From: Mactromeris polynyma
Taxonomy: Eukaryota > Mollusca > Bivalvia > Venerida > Mactridae
Reading direction: 5' to 3'
Length of the DNA: 64,000 bases
Assembly (NCBI GenBank): GCA_032209605.1
Contig: JASFXZ010000035.1
Location: forward strand, 997,001-1,061,000
Position 1 is the stretch's first letter; each line of letters opens with the position of its first letter. This document shows, one piece after another, positions 51,401 to 63,048 of this stretch. The position numbers and the translations under genes were made by a program. The notes under the pieces are model-generated. The model was not told the origin of the DNA and ran no database searches. It saw nothing but the letters and a program-made list of their open reading frames with translations.

Positions 51401-54400
51401 CAATTAATGCTGCGTTGAACACTTTCTAGCCAATAAGGACGATTGCTTCGAGATATCAGACGCCGATAAAAACGGCAGAACTATTTTTCATATATTTGTT
51501 AGTGTATATTGTTCGACAACAAATTGTTCATTCAAGAAATTTGAACGAAATTTGAACGAAATATAGAGTAGAAAAGAACACTTACAAATAGCACAACCAT
51601 CCAACAGGTACATTCATTGTGGNNNNNNNNNNNNNNNNNNNNNNNNNNNNNNNNNNNNNNNNNNNNNNNNNNNNNNNNNNNNNNNNNNNNNNNNNNNNNN
51701 NNNNNNNNNNNNNNNNNNNNNNNNNNNNNNNNNNNNNNNNNNNNNNNNNNNNNNNNNNNNNNNNNNNNNNNNNNNNNNNNNNNNNNNNNNNNNNNNNNNN
51801 NNNNNNNNNNNNNNNNNNNNNNTGCCAATGGTTGCCAATGTAGATCAGTCTTATTTCTTTATCCACTCATTTTGGCTAAAACAATTCACACTTTCATCTT
51901 AGAAACATCAGAAGATATAATAGTTATTCTTCAACGATTACAAATAAAGCTATACAGATCCATATTTATACAATCGTGCGTTATTTTTAATCACGTTAAA
52001 ACCAAGCAGTTTTCATAGAACTTCACTTACGTCGTAATAAATACACAGTGGATTTACAGTACATATGTGAATCCTCCCTCTTGTCGTACAATAAAGAATA
52101 ATGCGTGGGTTTCTACCTATGGGAATGCAGTACGTTGCAGTTCAGCAATCTCTTAATACGATAATATTAATGATTTAACAAATACTGGATGAATACATTC
52201 GCAAAACGTCATGCAAATGATGCACCACATTGTTAACTCAGCAATTTATGGATCGAGTCCAATTCGGATCACTATATAAGAAAGACACCAAGCTGGCTTG
52301 CGGGAGGATGGTTAGGTGCCAGCCCGAGACTGAAATACTGCCATTACCTCGTCTCCCGCCATTAAAACAGGGAAGTCATAATACGAACATGACCGTCAGT
52401 GACACTTACATCAAGGAACACATTAAATTCTTACAATGAAAGAGAGATAATATAAGTTGCTACAGGGAACGCCACATACATAAGACAGTGCCTCCCCACA
52501 ACATGCTATAAGATGAACCAAATGGAACAAGTATACAGTCCAACTTGTCTTCAAATACCCGCCTGCCTGTGTAAATTTTATTTAACAGATGACATTGGTA
52601 TTGACGGTTAAATGCAAACACACAAGTTACACTGCTGTAATGTATATCACTATCATAAAAAATGTTCACGAACGCTTAACGAAATAAATGGAAAACAACA
52701 CTATTATAATAAAGAATAAAAAAATCTGCATGCCATCGGTAGGGGTTAATGAAGCATATCAGCGTATTGGCCAATATTGGCATATACAAAAAATCAATAC
52801 ATATAAGCAACCAAAACAGGCAGTAACGGGACTAGATACAAAAAAGTAATATCTTAGTATCAACATCATACTACGCGTTCATGAGAATGGACACACGTCA
52901 GGTTGTAGGTAAAAAAGTATGAATAATCAAAACCACCACTGTTATGACATACATGTACATATATGATTTCCAAATGATCAGAACTACCATTAGATACTTG
53001 CAACTGCCTTTGTTGCAAACTCTTGAAATCATTACCTACTATAAGTAAATTTTAAATTAATAATTAATTATAAATTAAGTTAATACGGTGAACGTCACAA
53101 AAACAAGAATATATCGCCTACACAGACCTGGCCGACCTTAAAGAACAGCTGATGAGAATCCAGGAGACCATGCATACGTATAAACAATAACCATGTCTAA
53201 ATTACAAAGCTATTGAACACGACTCTGGTCTGAAAATAACAGAAACATCTGAAAGCTCACAAATGCAGACTCTAATATTTCATACGTGCAACCTCATTCG
53301 TGCCTGCTGAGTCGAACGCAGATGATTTAATAGAAATGTCTCATTTGAATTCGTATTCAATATGTTTAAATCTGAACATAAATTACATATCTCTCCAGAC
53401 GTTTTATTTCAACTCTTCGTGTATTTTTGTTCGCTTCTGGTTCGATACATTACAACGTAACTATACTTATAGAAAAATAGCATGTCTGCCTTCCTTGATG
53501 TTCCTATCTTTACCCACTACTAAATATTCTAAACTTCTTATTAAATATTCCATACTCCGTTGTAAAATAATAGGCATTAATAGATAAATGCTGTAGATTA
53601 TACTACTTGTCAAACATGAGTTTTAGATAATTCATTGTTTGATAGTGAGCATTAAATTAAATCCGTAAGACATGATGTTCTTCGATAAACAATGTTGGAA
53701 TGCGTCATTGAATTTGGTTAAATTAAGGGCTTGTCATGTTTGAGACTACTCCAAATAAATACCATATGAAAATGACATGTCTCAATGTACGTTGAGCTCT
53801 TGTTAAAGCATAAATACATCTCTCCTAACTTAAGAATTAAAATGACGTTTTAATGAAGCAGTTATTAATAATTATCTTTAATTAGCGTTTTATCGCATAA
53901 AGCGAAATAGTAGAGAACCGCTCCATGTACATTAAACGAAAAAAAATAGTCAGCACAACAAGTGCATAAGGTATTGTATTCTACATAATTCTAAAATGTT
54001 TGATAGTTTAATTAAATTATTTATTGTATACTTTTTCACAACAAAGCGATAATCAAAATACTACTCAAAATCCGATCACTTTTTCATTCACAAATTGTAA
54101 ACAAAAAGTGTGGCCACGTAAATGAAGTTTATATTTTTCTCCCTAGTTCATTTTGGTTGAAATATTAATGTTGCTAACCAAAATTTTGAAATTGTAGATG
54201 TTATTAAGTTTCTTTTTCCTCGGTCCATACGGAAAACTTATTTCCATGCCATTACATCTTTATTTATTAAACAATGCATTTTAATTATATCATACATGGT
54301 CATACTTTCAAACCGTAATTAAGTTATCAGACTTGTAAATGTTGTCTAATTTAAACGATATTAGAAAAATAATATCATCGCCCTACCCACTTTCAATTTA

Positions 54401-57400
54401 TCTCTGTGAGTAATCCTTATGTAATGCAATCGTGATTAACACCCACATCCGTTATATCATTAAAATTCGTATCACTATGTTACAAAGTCAATTTGTAGGA
54501 TGGTTTTGAACATTACCTTGTGTAGGGAAAGCCTACGGGATGCACTTTTAAGTGTTTTACGTATTATTGACGGCGGCCTTCAGGCCGTCGTCTATTTGAA
54601 TAATTTTTAATCTAGGTACATGGAGTTGCATAATCGAAATGGGAGAAGCCATTGGTATTATGCTTTTTTAAATTGTTCTTACAAAACGTGATTCTAATTA
54701 TACAGATAAAAAAAGTGTACTAATTGATAATAAAAAAATGTCAAAATATTTAAAATGTATTTTTACCGTTAATAAAAAGCTTTAAAAAATGTTTTACGTA
54801 TGCTTATAAGAATTTACAACAGCTAGTCACGAAAACGGTTAGGCATCGTGTATTACATAGCTTCGTTTCACAACTACGCTCAATTCATCATCAAAGTTCA
54901 GGAAATGGTTCCTAATGCTGTGCACGCAAATTGAAATTGTACTTATAAAAAAGCAAATTGTTAAACAAAAAATGTTAATCCATATTAATAAGTTCATGAA
55001 TGCAGTTTATAATGTACAAATATAAATACAGTGACCAAACTATGCAATATACATTGCCTTAACTTGACCCATATAAGTTATGTACTGATGGTAATATGTA
55101 AACAAAATTCAGCCAATGAAAATTGTCGTTGAAAACGTCATAGCATTTGTTGTTCAAATAACGCATTGGCAGTAAAACGGATTCAGTACATTCGAGATCA
55201 AATGCTGATGGTTGAACTGAACTTTTAATTACGTTGTTTTGACATTTTTAGTGGATATTTTTCCCTTTTGATATCCCAATAGTTCTTTTAGATCTGTAAA
55301 ACTAGAAGTTATAATCATGTATATTTTTAGATCCGTTTCGTTCTATCTACGTTTCGTGTATGGATGATTCTTACCAGAATTATGGCTTGGTGATGATCAT
55401 ACTTTCTTATTTATTGATAAACAAAATAATAAATCTTCAATATCATGCTTCCTAAAACTTGTGCCGCCGTTTTGATGCTTTGCATCAAAATTAGTCTTGT
55501 TGTGGTACATGGATCATTCTTTTATTATTCATATATAAGTTGCTCCATACTTAGTCAATGTATGAAGGAATATCAAGAAAAGGAATATCAAGAAAAGGAA
55601 TAAGTTTACAACAGATAACTTCACATACATAAGACAGTGCCTCCCCAAACAGACCTCCGGGAAAACAACAATCCATAAAACATAATGCACTTGATGCGGT
55701 TAAAGGGTACATATGTTAGGGAACAGAGGCGAAAGGAATGGCCAGGCCGACCATAAGGGATAGCTAGGAAAATCAAAGAGGAAAAACAGTGAATGGGGAC
55801 TTAATGGATGGAAAATATCACAGGACAAGTCAAGACAGTTGGCAAATAACAAAATAGTGGTGAGGTTAACCAGCGGTTAAATTGATTAAAAACCCAGTGT
55901 CTGTACTGCTTGTATATCTCTTTATGTTTTACATAAATATTAAGTTCCCCTTATTTCTCGTACAATTACTTGGTTTGATTATGATATTCGTGTACTTCCC
56001 CTCCCCACTTTTTGTCGGTGGCCAATTTGCTTTCTAAGCTTGTCGTGTGGTGTATTCCATCCTTTTCATCCCTTCTTTTCCCCCATGTTGTCCCCTCCAA
56101 TCCCCTAATGTTGTTTTAGATAATCGGCCAGACACTTCCCCATTCCATATACACATAGAGGTTTGCCCTTACAGTTCCCTAACTCGAGTTTCGTAGTCAA
56201 TCTTCATATGCTGATGTTTCGCTGGGATATTTATGGTGAGGCATTGACTTGTGAGTATGGCGTTCTCTGGCATCTTTATGGTGAGGTATTGACTTGTGAA
56301 TATGGCGTTCTCTGGGATGTTTATTGGGAGGTATTGACTTGTGAATATGGAGTTCTCTGGGATCTTTATGGGGAGGCATTGACTTGTGAATATGGCGTTC
56401 TCTGGGATATTTGTGGGGAGGCATTGACTTGTGATTATGGCGTTCGCTGATATATTTGTGGGGAGACATTGACTTGTGAATATGGCGTTCTCTGATATAT
56501 TTGTGGGAAGGCATTGACTTGTGAATATGGCGTTCTTTGGGATATTTTTGGGAAGGCATTGACTTGTGAATATGGCGTTCTTTGGGATATTTGTGGGGAG
56601 GCATTGACTTGTGAATATGGCGTTCGCTGATATATTTGTGGGGAGACATTGACTTGTGAATATGGCGTTCGCTGATATATTTGTGGGGAGACATTGACTT
56701 GTGAATATGGCGTTCTTTGGGATATTTGTGGGAAGGCATTGACTTGTGAATATGGCGTTCTTTGGGATATTTGTGGGAAGGCATTGACTTGTGAATATGG
56801 CGTTCTCTGGGATATTTGTGGGAAGGCATTAACTTGTGAATATGGCGTTCTTTGGGATATTTGTGGGGAGACATTGACTTGTGAATATGGCGTTCTCTGA
56901 TTTATTTGTGGGAAGGCATTGACTTGTGAATATGGCGTTCTTTGAGATATTTGTGGGGAGACATTGACTTGTGAATATGGCGTTCGCTGAGATATTTGTG
57001 GAGAGGCATTGACTTGTGAATATGGCGTTCTCTGGGATATTTGTGGGAAGGCATTGACTTGTGAATATGGCGTTCTCTGAGATATTTGTTGGGAGACATT
57101 GACTTGTGTATATGGCGTTCGCTGAGATATTTGTTGGGAGACATTGACTTGTGAATATGGCGTTCTTTGGGATATTTGTGGGAAGGCATTGACTTGTGAA
57201 TATGGCGTTCGCTGAGATATTTGTGGGAAGGCATTGACTTGTGAATATGGCGTTCTCTGGGATATTTGTGGGAAGGCATTGACTTGTGAATATGGCGTTC
57301 TCTGATTTATTTGTGGGAAGGCATTGACTTGTGAATATGGCGTTCGCTGAGATATTTGTGGGAAGGCATTGACTTGTGAATATGGCGTTCTTTGGGATAT

Positions 57401-60400
57401 TTGTGGGGAGACATTGACTTGTGAATATGGCGTTCGCTGAGATATTTGTGGGGAGACATTGACTTGTGTATATGGCGTTCTCTGATTTATTTGTGGGAAG
57501 GCATTGACTTGTGTATATGGCGTTCGCTGAGATATTTGTGGGGAGACATTGACTTGTGTATATGGCGTTCTCTGATTTATTTGTGGGAAGGCATTGACTT
57601 GTGAATATGGCGTTCGCTGAGATATTTGTGGGGAGACATTGACTTGTGTATATGGCGTTCTCTGATTTATTTGTGGGAAGGCATTGACTTGTGTATATGG
57701 CGTTCTCTGATTTATTTGTGGGAAGGCATTGACTTGTGTATATGGCGTTCTCTGATTTATTTGTGGAGAGGCATTGACTTGTGTATATGGCGTTCTCTGA
57801 TTTATTTGTGGGAAGGCATTGACTTGTGTATATGGCGTTCTCTGAGATATTTGTGGGAAGACATTGACTTGTGTATATGGCGTTCTCTGATTTATTTGTG
57901 GGAAGGCATTGACTTGTGTATATGGCGTTCTCTGATTTATTTGTGGGAAGGCATTGACTTGTGTATATGGCGTTCTCTGAGATATTTGTGGGAAGACATT
58001 GACTTGTGTATATGGCGTTCTCTGATTTATTTGTGGAAAGACATTGACTTGTGTATATGGCGTTCGCTGAGATATTTGTGGAGAGGCATTGACTTGTGTA
58101 TATGGCGTTCTCTGATTTATTTGTGGGAAGACATTGACTTGTGTATATGGCGTTCGCTGAGATATTTGTGGAGAGGCATTGACTTGTGTATATGGCGTTC
58201 TCTGAGATATTTGTGGGGAGACATTGACTTGTGAATATGGCGTTCGCTGAGATATTTGTGGAGAGACATTGACTTGTGTATATGGCGTTCTCTGAGATAT
58301 TTGTGGAGAGGCATTGACTTGTGTATATGGCGTTCTCTGAGATATTTGTGGGGAGACATTGACTTGTGAATATGGCGTTCGCTGAGATATTTGTGGAGAG
58401 ACATTGACTTGTGTATATGGCGTTCTCTGAGATATTTGTGGGGAGACATTGACTTGTGAATATGGCGTTCGCTGAGATATTTGTGGAGAGACATTGACTT
58501 GTGAATATGGCGTTCTCTGAGATATTTGTGGAGAGGCATTGACTTGTGAATATGGCGTTCTCTGAGATATTTGTGGAGAGGCATTGACTTGTGAATATGG
58601 CGTTCTCTGTGATATTTGTGGAGAGGCATTGACTTGTGAATATGGCGTTCTCTGAGATATTTGTGGAGAGGCATTGACTTGTGAATATGGCGTTCTCTGA
58701 GATATTTGTGGAGAGGCATTGACTTGTGAATATGGCGTTCTCTGAGATATTTGTGGAGAGGCATTGACTTGTGAATATGGCGTTCTCTGTGATATTTGTG
58801 GAGAGGCATTGACTTGTGAATATGGCGTTCTCTGAGATATTTGTGGAGAGGCATTGACTTGTGAATATGGCGTTCTCTGTGATATTTGTGGAGAGGCATT
58901 GACTTGTGAGTATGGCGTTCTCTGAGATATTTGTGGAGAGACATTGACTTGTGTATATGGCGTTCTCTGAGATATTTGTGGAGAGGCATTGACTTGTGTA
59001 TATGGCGTTCTCTGAGATATTTGTGGGAAGACATTGACTTGTGTATATGGCGTTCTCTGAGATATTTGTGGAGAGGCATTGACTTGTGAATATGGCGTTC
59101 TCTGAGATATTTGTGGGGAGGCATTGACTTGTGTATATGGCGTTCTCTGAGATATTTGTGGGGAGGCATTGACTTGTGTATATGGCGTTCGCTGAGATAT
59201 TTGTGGAAAGGCATTGACTTGTGTATATGGCGTTCTCTGTGATATTTGTGGAAAGGCATTGACTTGTGTATATGGCGTTCGCTGAGATATTTGTGGAAAG
59301 GCATTGACTTGTGTATATGGCGTTCGCTGAGATATTTGTGGAAAGGCATTGACTTGTGTATATGGCGTTCGCTGAGATATTTGTGGAAAGGCATTGACTT
59401 GTGTATATGGCGTTCGCTGAGATATTTGTGGAGAGGCATTGACTTGTGAATATGGCGTTCGCTGAGATATTTGTGGGAAGGCATTGACTTGTGAGTATGG
59501 CGTTCGCTGAGATATTTGTGGAAAGGCATTGACTTGTGAGTATGGCGTTCGCTGAGATATTTGTGGGAAGGCATTGACTTGTGAATATGGCGTTCGCTGA
59601 TATATTTGTGGGGAGACATTGACTTGTGTATATGGCGTTCTCTGGGATATTTGTGGGGAGGCATTGACTTGTGTATATGGCGTTCTCTGGGATATTTGTG
59701 AGGAGGCATTGACTTGTGAATATGGCGTTCTCTGTGATATTTGTGAGGAGGCATTGACTTGTGAATATGGCGTTCTCTGTGATATTTGTGAGGAGGCATT
59801 GACTTGTGAATATGGCGTTCTCTGGGATATTTGTGGGGAGACATTGACTTGTGTATTTGGCGTTCTCTGGGATATTTGTGGAGAGACATTGACTTGTGAA
59901 TATGGCGTTCGCTGAGATATTTGTGGGAAGGCATTGACTTGTGAATATGGCGTTCGCTGAGATATTTGTTGGAAGGCATTGACTTGTGAGTATGGCGTTC
60001 GCTGAGATATTTGTGGGAAGGCATTGACTTGTGAATATGGCGTTCGCTGATATATTTGTGGGGAGACATTGACTTGTGTATATGGCGTTCTCTGGGATAT
60101 TTGTGGGGAGGCATTGACTTGGGTATATGGCGTTCTCTGGGATATTTGTGAGGAGGCATTGACTTGTGAATATGGCGTTCTCTGTGATATTTGTGAGGAG
60201 GCATTGACTTGTGAATATGGCGTTCTCTGTGATATTTGTGAGGAGGCATTGACTTGTGAATATGGCGTTCTCTGGGATATTTGTGGGGAGACATTGACTT
60301 GTGTATTTGGCGTTCTCTGGGATATTTGTGGAGAGACATTGACTTGTGAATATGGCGTTCTCTGGGATATTTGTGAGGAGGCATTGACTTGTGAATATGG

Positions 60401-63048
60401 CGTTCTCTGGGATATTTGTGGGGAGGCATTGACTTGTGTATATGGCGTTCTCTGGGATATTTGTCGGGAGGCATTGACTTGTGAATGTGGCGTTCTCTGG
60501 GATATTTATGGGGACGTATTTAATTGTGTATATGGCGTTCTCTGGGATATTTATGGGGACGTATTTAATTGTGAATATGGCGTTTCCTGTAACAACGTAA
60601 TTCTGTAATCCTTGAATTAGATAAAGTTTTACGAATTCACTGAAGATACTCATACCTGGACAAGTCGACCGTGTGCAGTTTTCGACGATAAATGATTGTC
60701 CAACACAACCAGCTGCAGGTCCAGTAGATAAAGTACACTGTCTATGTCGTCTTGATACACACCTTCCTGGTGGTTCTAACGAACACATGTTCTTCCATCC
60801 CGTCCATTTCGGTTTTTCAGCCACTATATTGCCTGAAAAAAATGTGCGGAAATTAAATATTACAATACCAATTGCTAAAAAAATCATGTTTTTAGGAACA
60901 CGGCAAATTGGTCAATGGCGCTACCGTACGGAATCCTGTTTAGAGTAAAAAACTTCAGCATTTCTACTTTTCGTGTAGAAATTAGACCTTAAATTTCAAG
61001 TTGCCGTGTACCCATGGAAACAGGATTGCGTACTACCGGGATAAGTCACAACTATAAAGTGTACCATTCTTTTAATTAACCAAGAACCAAAGATAGTACT
61101 ACGATGTTTTTTATACAATACAATACAATACATTTTATTTCGGCATTAAACATTTTACAAGTTTTTCGTCACATATGAGAGAGAAATAGTCATCAGAGCT
61201 TATACTGAAGATTTAAAAATAAAATATGATGGTAAAATTACAAAAAGTCAGACAAATATTTAACACAAATAGTAATATAAGTACAGTGTAGTTTTCACAG
61301 AGTTACGTAATTTCGACATAACGTACTAGATATATTTTGCCAAGTGAATTTGGAGGCTTTTTTATTTTTAAGACATAATATAATACTATTTTTTGAGAGT
61401 TGTCTTAAGTCTCTGTAAAAACATACATTATACTTTGTATAAACCAATGGTGAATAATAATGGATCCTGTCTCCATATTTTGACAAAATTGCAACGATTA
61501 ATAAAACATATAGAAACGTAAGTTGTTAACGGTACAAGGCACGCGTGTTCGGTGTAAATGTAAGTTGTTAACGGTACAAGGCACGCGTGTTCGGTGTAAA
61601 TGTAAGTTGTTAACGGTACAAGGCACGCGTGTTCGGTGTAAATGTAAGTTGTTAACGGTACAAGGCACGCGTGTTCGGTGTAAATGTAAGTTGTTAACGG
61701 TACAAGGCACGCGTGTTCGGTGTAAATGTAAGTTGTTAACGGTACAAGGCACGCGTGTTCGGTGCATTTTCTTTTGGACGCGACGTACGAAAACAAACTG
61801 TCACCAATATCATAATAAGAAACATCTTGAAAAAAGATGGTCGGTGCAATTTGAAGGTTAAGATTAGTTGTGCAACTATCGTGTGGAGACACTGTCAGGC
61901 GTAAACAATATGTTTGTTTCAGGTTTCCCCCCGACCTACCCTAGTTTTGCCACGATAATAGAACATTTTTTCGCGTGTTAACATCTTTTTTCTTCTTTTT
62001 TTTTAAATTTATTTGTGTGATTTTTTCTTTTCGTTCATAGTTCTGCCCCGCGTTACGAGTATTCCGGCAATAGTTCGGTATAATCCGACAATAGTTCGGT
62101 ATATTACGGCAATAGTTCGGTATATTCCGGCAATAGTTCGGTATATTCCGGCAATAGTTCGGTATATTCCGCCAATAGTTCGGTATATTCCGGCAATAGT
62201 TCGGTATATTCCGGCAATAGTTCGGTATATTCCGGCAATAGTTCGGTATATTCCGGCAACATTTCGGTATATTCATCATGATTAAATAGAATACATGTTA
62301 AAAGTGAAAGGAAGTTTGTGTTTTAACAAAGTCATCTAAGTCTACGATTAATTTGCTACGTTTGAAAATAAAAGAAATCTCAAAAAAACAATTTCCTGTC
62401 TACCTATGATATTTCTTTTAGGGGCCATGAAACCTTAAACAAACATGTTTTACGTCTCAGACCCCATGTTCACAAAGGATCAACTGATCTGGATCAAGTT
62501 CATTCATACAAATAGTTGCCATTTTCATGAAGCAACTGAACGCGTTTTCCAGTACTTCTAATAAACATACACACAAATACCTAACAATCTTCTAATTAAC
62601 ATCGTGAAAACATACAAAACTTCACCATGATGTTGAGAAATTGATTTATTATACTTATTATTGAAACTGATTTAGATCAAATCAGGATAATTTTTTCAAA
62701 ATCGGTCATAACTTATTAATTTCCATCTTTTTCTTAATAAGCATGACATTTGCTTTTAATGTCTCAACAGTTTTGCAGGTTGTTCATGTTTGTCACATTA
62801 TGTAAAACGATTTAGCTTTGAATAACAATTTTTACAAAGTTTGTAAGATCCTATATTTGATCCTGATCCTGAAAGCTGATTCTTGGTGAACACGTGGCCA
62901 GTAGTTCCGGTATCAAGCGTTCACACTTACCACAACAGCCACACAGACTCGGACAGAACATGGCTCCAGCTGAATTACTACATAGGAACATTTCCGTGCC
63001 AGCGTTGGTATGACAACCAACAGCGTCCGAACATTGATTTCCATTAGC
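45264..63048 (-). CDS. Secreted modular protein: ShK-TSP1-ShK-mucin-Ly6/uPAR (5' end outside window)
   Basis: Exons in transcript order: 63048-62932, 60832-60656, 49031-48912, 48567-47971, 47021-46886, 45447-45264. Junctions are GT/AG and phases agree (1,1,1,1,2), giving 442 codons before TGA at 45266-45264. Order of modules: ShK-like, thrombospondin type 1, ShK-like, about 200-residue Thr-rich mucin-like segment, ten-plus-cysteine LU (three-finger) domain. No transmembrane or GPI-type hydrophobic tail follows the last domain, so it is probably secreted. ShK and TSP1 modules bind channels or matrix in other proteins; function here is unknown. The start codon and signal peptide must lie beyond 64000, and extra phase-1 exons could be hidden in the 49-60 kb intron or the N gap. 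Confidence 0.75.
45634..46375. repeat. Minisatellite, 24-bp unit, about 31 copies
   Basis: Unit catgtccccaccctcggtct + atta, very uniform; rare tata, ttt, caac and cag variants. Lies in the intron between the two LU exons. Eight codons long, so all frames on both strands stay open (up to 285 codons); these are artefacts. Confidence 0.96.
46451..46535 (+). repeat. Dispersed repeat family D, copy B (short)
   Basis: atggtcgaccagtccattcc, catgttttgtagactgt, tgcgttctctgtaacaactta: internally deleted version of copies A and C. Confidence 0.6.
46711..46858 (+). repeat. Dispersed repeat family D, copy C
   Basis: atggtcgaccaggcctgttc, tgcctcatgttttatggact, gttttcctggaggtctgtat, ggacattgtctcttgtatgc, ctgtagccacttattctctt. 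Abuts LU exon 46886-47021. Confidence 0.7.
46886..47021 (-). CDS. Ly6/uPAR (LU) domain, first exon
   Basis: Acceptor aattgcag, donor gtataa, 136 nt, phase 1 in, 2 out. Encodes QCAVCSGPLEICEQ, then TCPSPDNYC and a basic end RTVIRR. CxxC followed by three spaced cysteines is the first half of a three-finger domain. A dispersed repeat (46711-46858) ends 28 bp past the donor. Confidence 0.75.
47560..47812 (-). repeat. Dispersed repeat family D, copy D (inverted)
   Basis: gaatgaaagagagatta, gaacgccgcatacagaagac, cagattaccgggaaaacatc, ggccgaccataaaaata, acaagtcaagaaagt: reverse complement of the same ordered words. Confidence 0.7.
47971..48567 (-). CDS. Thr-rich mucin-like exon with TTTTEA repeat
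   Basis: Acceptor ttttttcag, donor gtacgt chosen because it gives the phase 1 needed by the next exon. 597 nt open with no stop. After NTTTTTPITS come about nine copies of an 18-bp unit encoding TTTTEA, then a non-repetitive PTS segment (TTRPTLSGATVQTSPS, FTTSLPPFTGPATATSPG, NTTTNAVTNTT). Dense Thr/Pro/Ser implies O-glycosylation and an extended stalk; several NTT sequons occur. The 3' boundary is less certain than the acceptor. Confidence 0.7.
48912..49031 (-). CDS. ShK-like domain exon 2
   Basis: Acceptor attgcag, donor gtaaca, 120 nt, phase 1-1. Encodes DTCMDSVGCNE, LKLFCEESG and VCPISCGCC. It is a clear paralogue of exon 62932-63048 and keeps all six ShK cysteines. The GTAACA donor is weaker than the others. 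Confidence 0.8.
49049..49153. mobile_element. Short pogo/Tigger-like MITE, about 105 bp
   Basis: Left tagtcggacctcacttattc and right gaatgaacgaggtccgact are inverted repeats, with TA at both flanks. The agtcggacctc..ttattcg terminus resembles pogo/Tigger-type ends. It lies 18 bp upstream of the ShK exon acceptor. Confidence 0.75.
49361..49600. mobile_element. MITE family M1, copy 4 (best preserved)
   Basis: agcgccgctctacgatttcc at the left and ggttgtaaatcccatagtgc...agcgctc at the right. Perfect TGACGTCA at 49397-49404, 49424-49431 and 49553-49560. Confidence 0.88.
50670..51245. repeat. Purine-only GA-rich minisatellite, about 575 bp
   Basis: Units of roughly 28-36 bp (ggcagagagagagggggaga + gggagggag) with almost no pyrimidine except one C per unit. 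The reverse strand gives a Ser/Leu/Pro frame that is purely compositional. Confidence 0.93.
51623..51822. other. Assembly gap (200 N)
   Basis: Exactly 200 N, a typical placeholder length, so true size is unknown. Open frames reported across it are meaningless. It lies about 380 bp beyond the GA-rich tract and could conceal exon sequence of the minus-strand gene. Confidence 0.98.
52428..52508 (-). repeat. Dispersed repeat family D, copy E (inverted, partial)
   Basis: aatgaaagagagataatata, gttgctacagggaacgccac, atacataagacagtgcctcc in order. Confidence 0.65.
52509..55607. other. Large intron of minus-strand gene: no exon recognised
   Basis: AT-rich, several oligo-A/T runs, one GC-rich hairpin (54569-54592). 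No ShK, TSP1 or other cysteine-rich block visible on the minus strand. Confidence 0.5.
54569..54592. repeat. GC-rich 11-bp hairpin in AT-rich intron
   Basis: gacggcggcct / aggccgtcgtc around a TC centre, one mismatch. Stands out in composition; role unknown. Confidence 0.6.
55608..55880 (-). repeat. Dispersed repeat family D, copy G (inverted)
   Basis: cacatacataagacagtgcc, cagacctccgggaaaacaac, ggaatggccaggccgacca, acaagtcaagacagttggca. Carries a single copy of the segment that is amplified at 56215-60590. Confidence 0.7.
56080..60600. repeat. 45-bp satellite (about 97 copies) inside a family D repeat, copy H
   Basis: From about 56215 to 60590 the unit gggatatttgtggggaggca + ttgacttgtgaatatggcgttctct recurs every 45 bp. 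Flanking sequence (56080-56215, and ctgtaacaacgtaattctg at 60586-60604) is family D. The unit corresponds to the piece between gttttcccgg and ctgtagcaactt in copies A and C. Fifteen codons long; reverse frames of 1,352 and 785 codons (units ENAIYTSQCLSTNIS and RERHIHKSMPPHKYP) are open together, which argues for lack of stops rather than selection. Confidence 0.93.
60656..60832 (-). CDS. Thrombospondin type 1 repeat exon
   Basis: Acceptor ttttttcag, donor gtatga, 177 nt, phase 1-1. Encodes WTGWKNMCSLEPPGRCVSRR, then RQC, GCVGQ, ENC and STCP. The WxxW motif, RxRxC-type strand and six cysteines match TSP1 (TSR) domains. Reading on through the donor enters the 45-bp satellite without a stop. Confidence 0.85.
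61105..61145. repeat. (AATAC)n microsatellite, possible retroelement tail
   Basis: atacaatacaatacaataca followed by ttttatttcggc. Short pentamer tails like this often end non-LTR elements, but no body is recognised. Confidence 0.3.
61519..61764. repeat. Minisatellite, 42-bp unit, six copies
   Basis: Identical units taagttgttaacggtacaag + gcacgcgtgttcggtgtaaatg. Fourteen codons long, giving open frames on both strands. High identity suggests recent expansion. Confidence 0.95.
62062..62272. repeat. Minisatellite, 21-bp unit, about ten copies
   Basis: caatagttcggtatattccg + g with occasional substitutions. Seven codons long, hence open frames IVRYIPA and RNIPNYC. Confidence 0.93.
62932..63048 (-). 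CDS. ShK-like domain exon 1
   Basis: Acceptor ttatattgtag, donor gtaagt, 117 nt, phase 1-1. Encodes NGNQCSDAVGCH then FLCSN and FCPSLCGCC. The pattern C-x-D-x2-GC...C...CP-x2-CG-x-C is that of ShKT domains (six core cysteines plus one extra in CGCC). The same CxDxVGC start occurs in 48912-49031. Confidence 0.8.

Noticed and set aside
51532..52018. Frames running through N bases, and a possible exon end at the left gap edge (tatttgtaagt on the minus strand)
   Set aside because: The X runs are gap padding. The phase needed to join neighbouring exons meets a stop codon in the visible part.
58117..60474. 785-codon His/Lys/Arg-rich minus-strand frame
   Set aside because: Alternative reading of the same 45-bp satellite; no start context, signal or domain.
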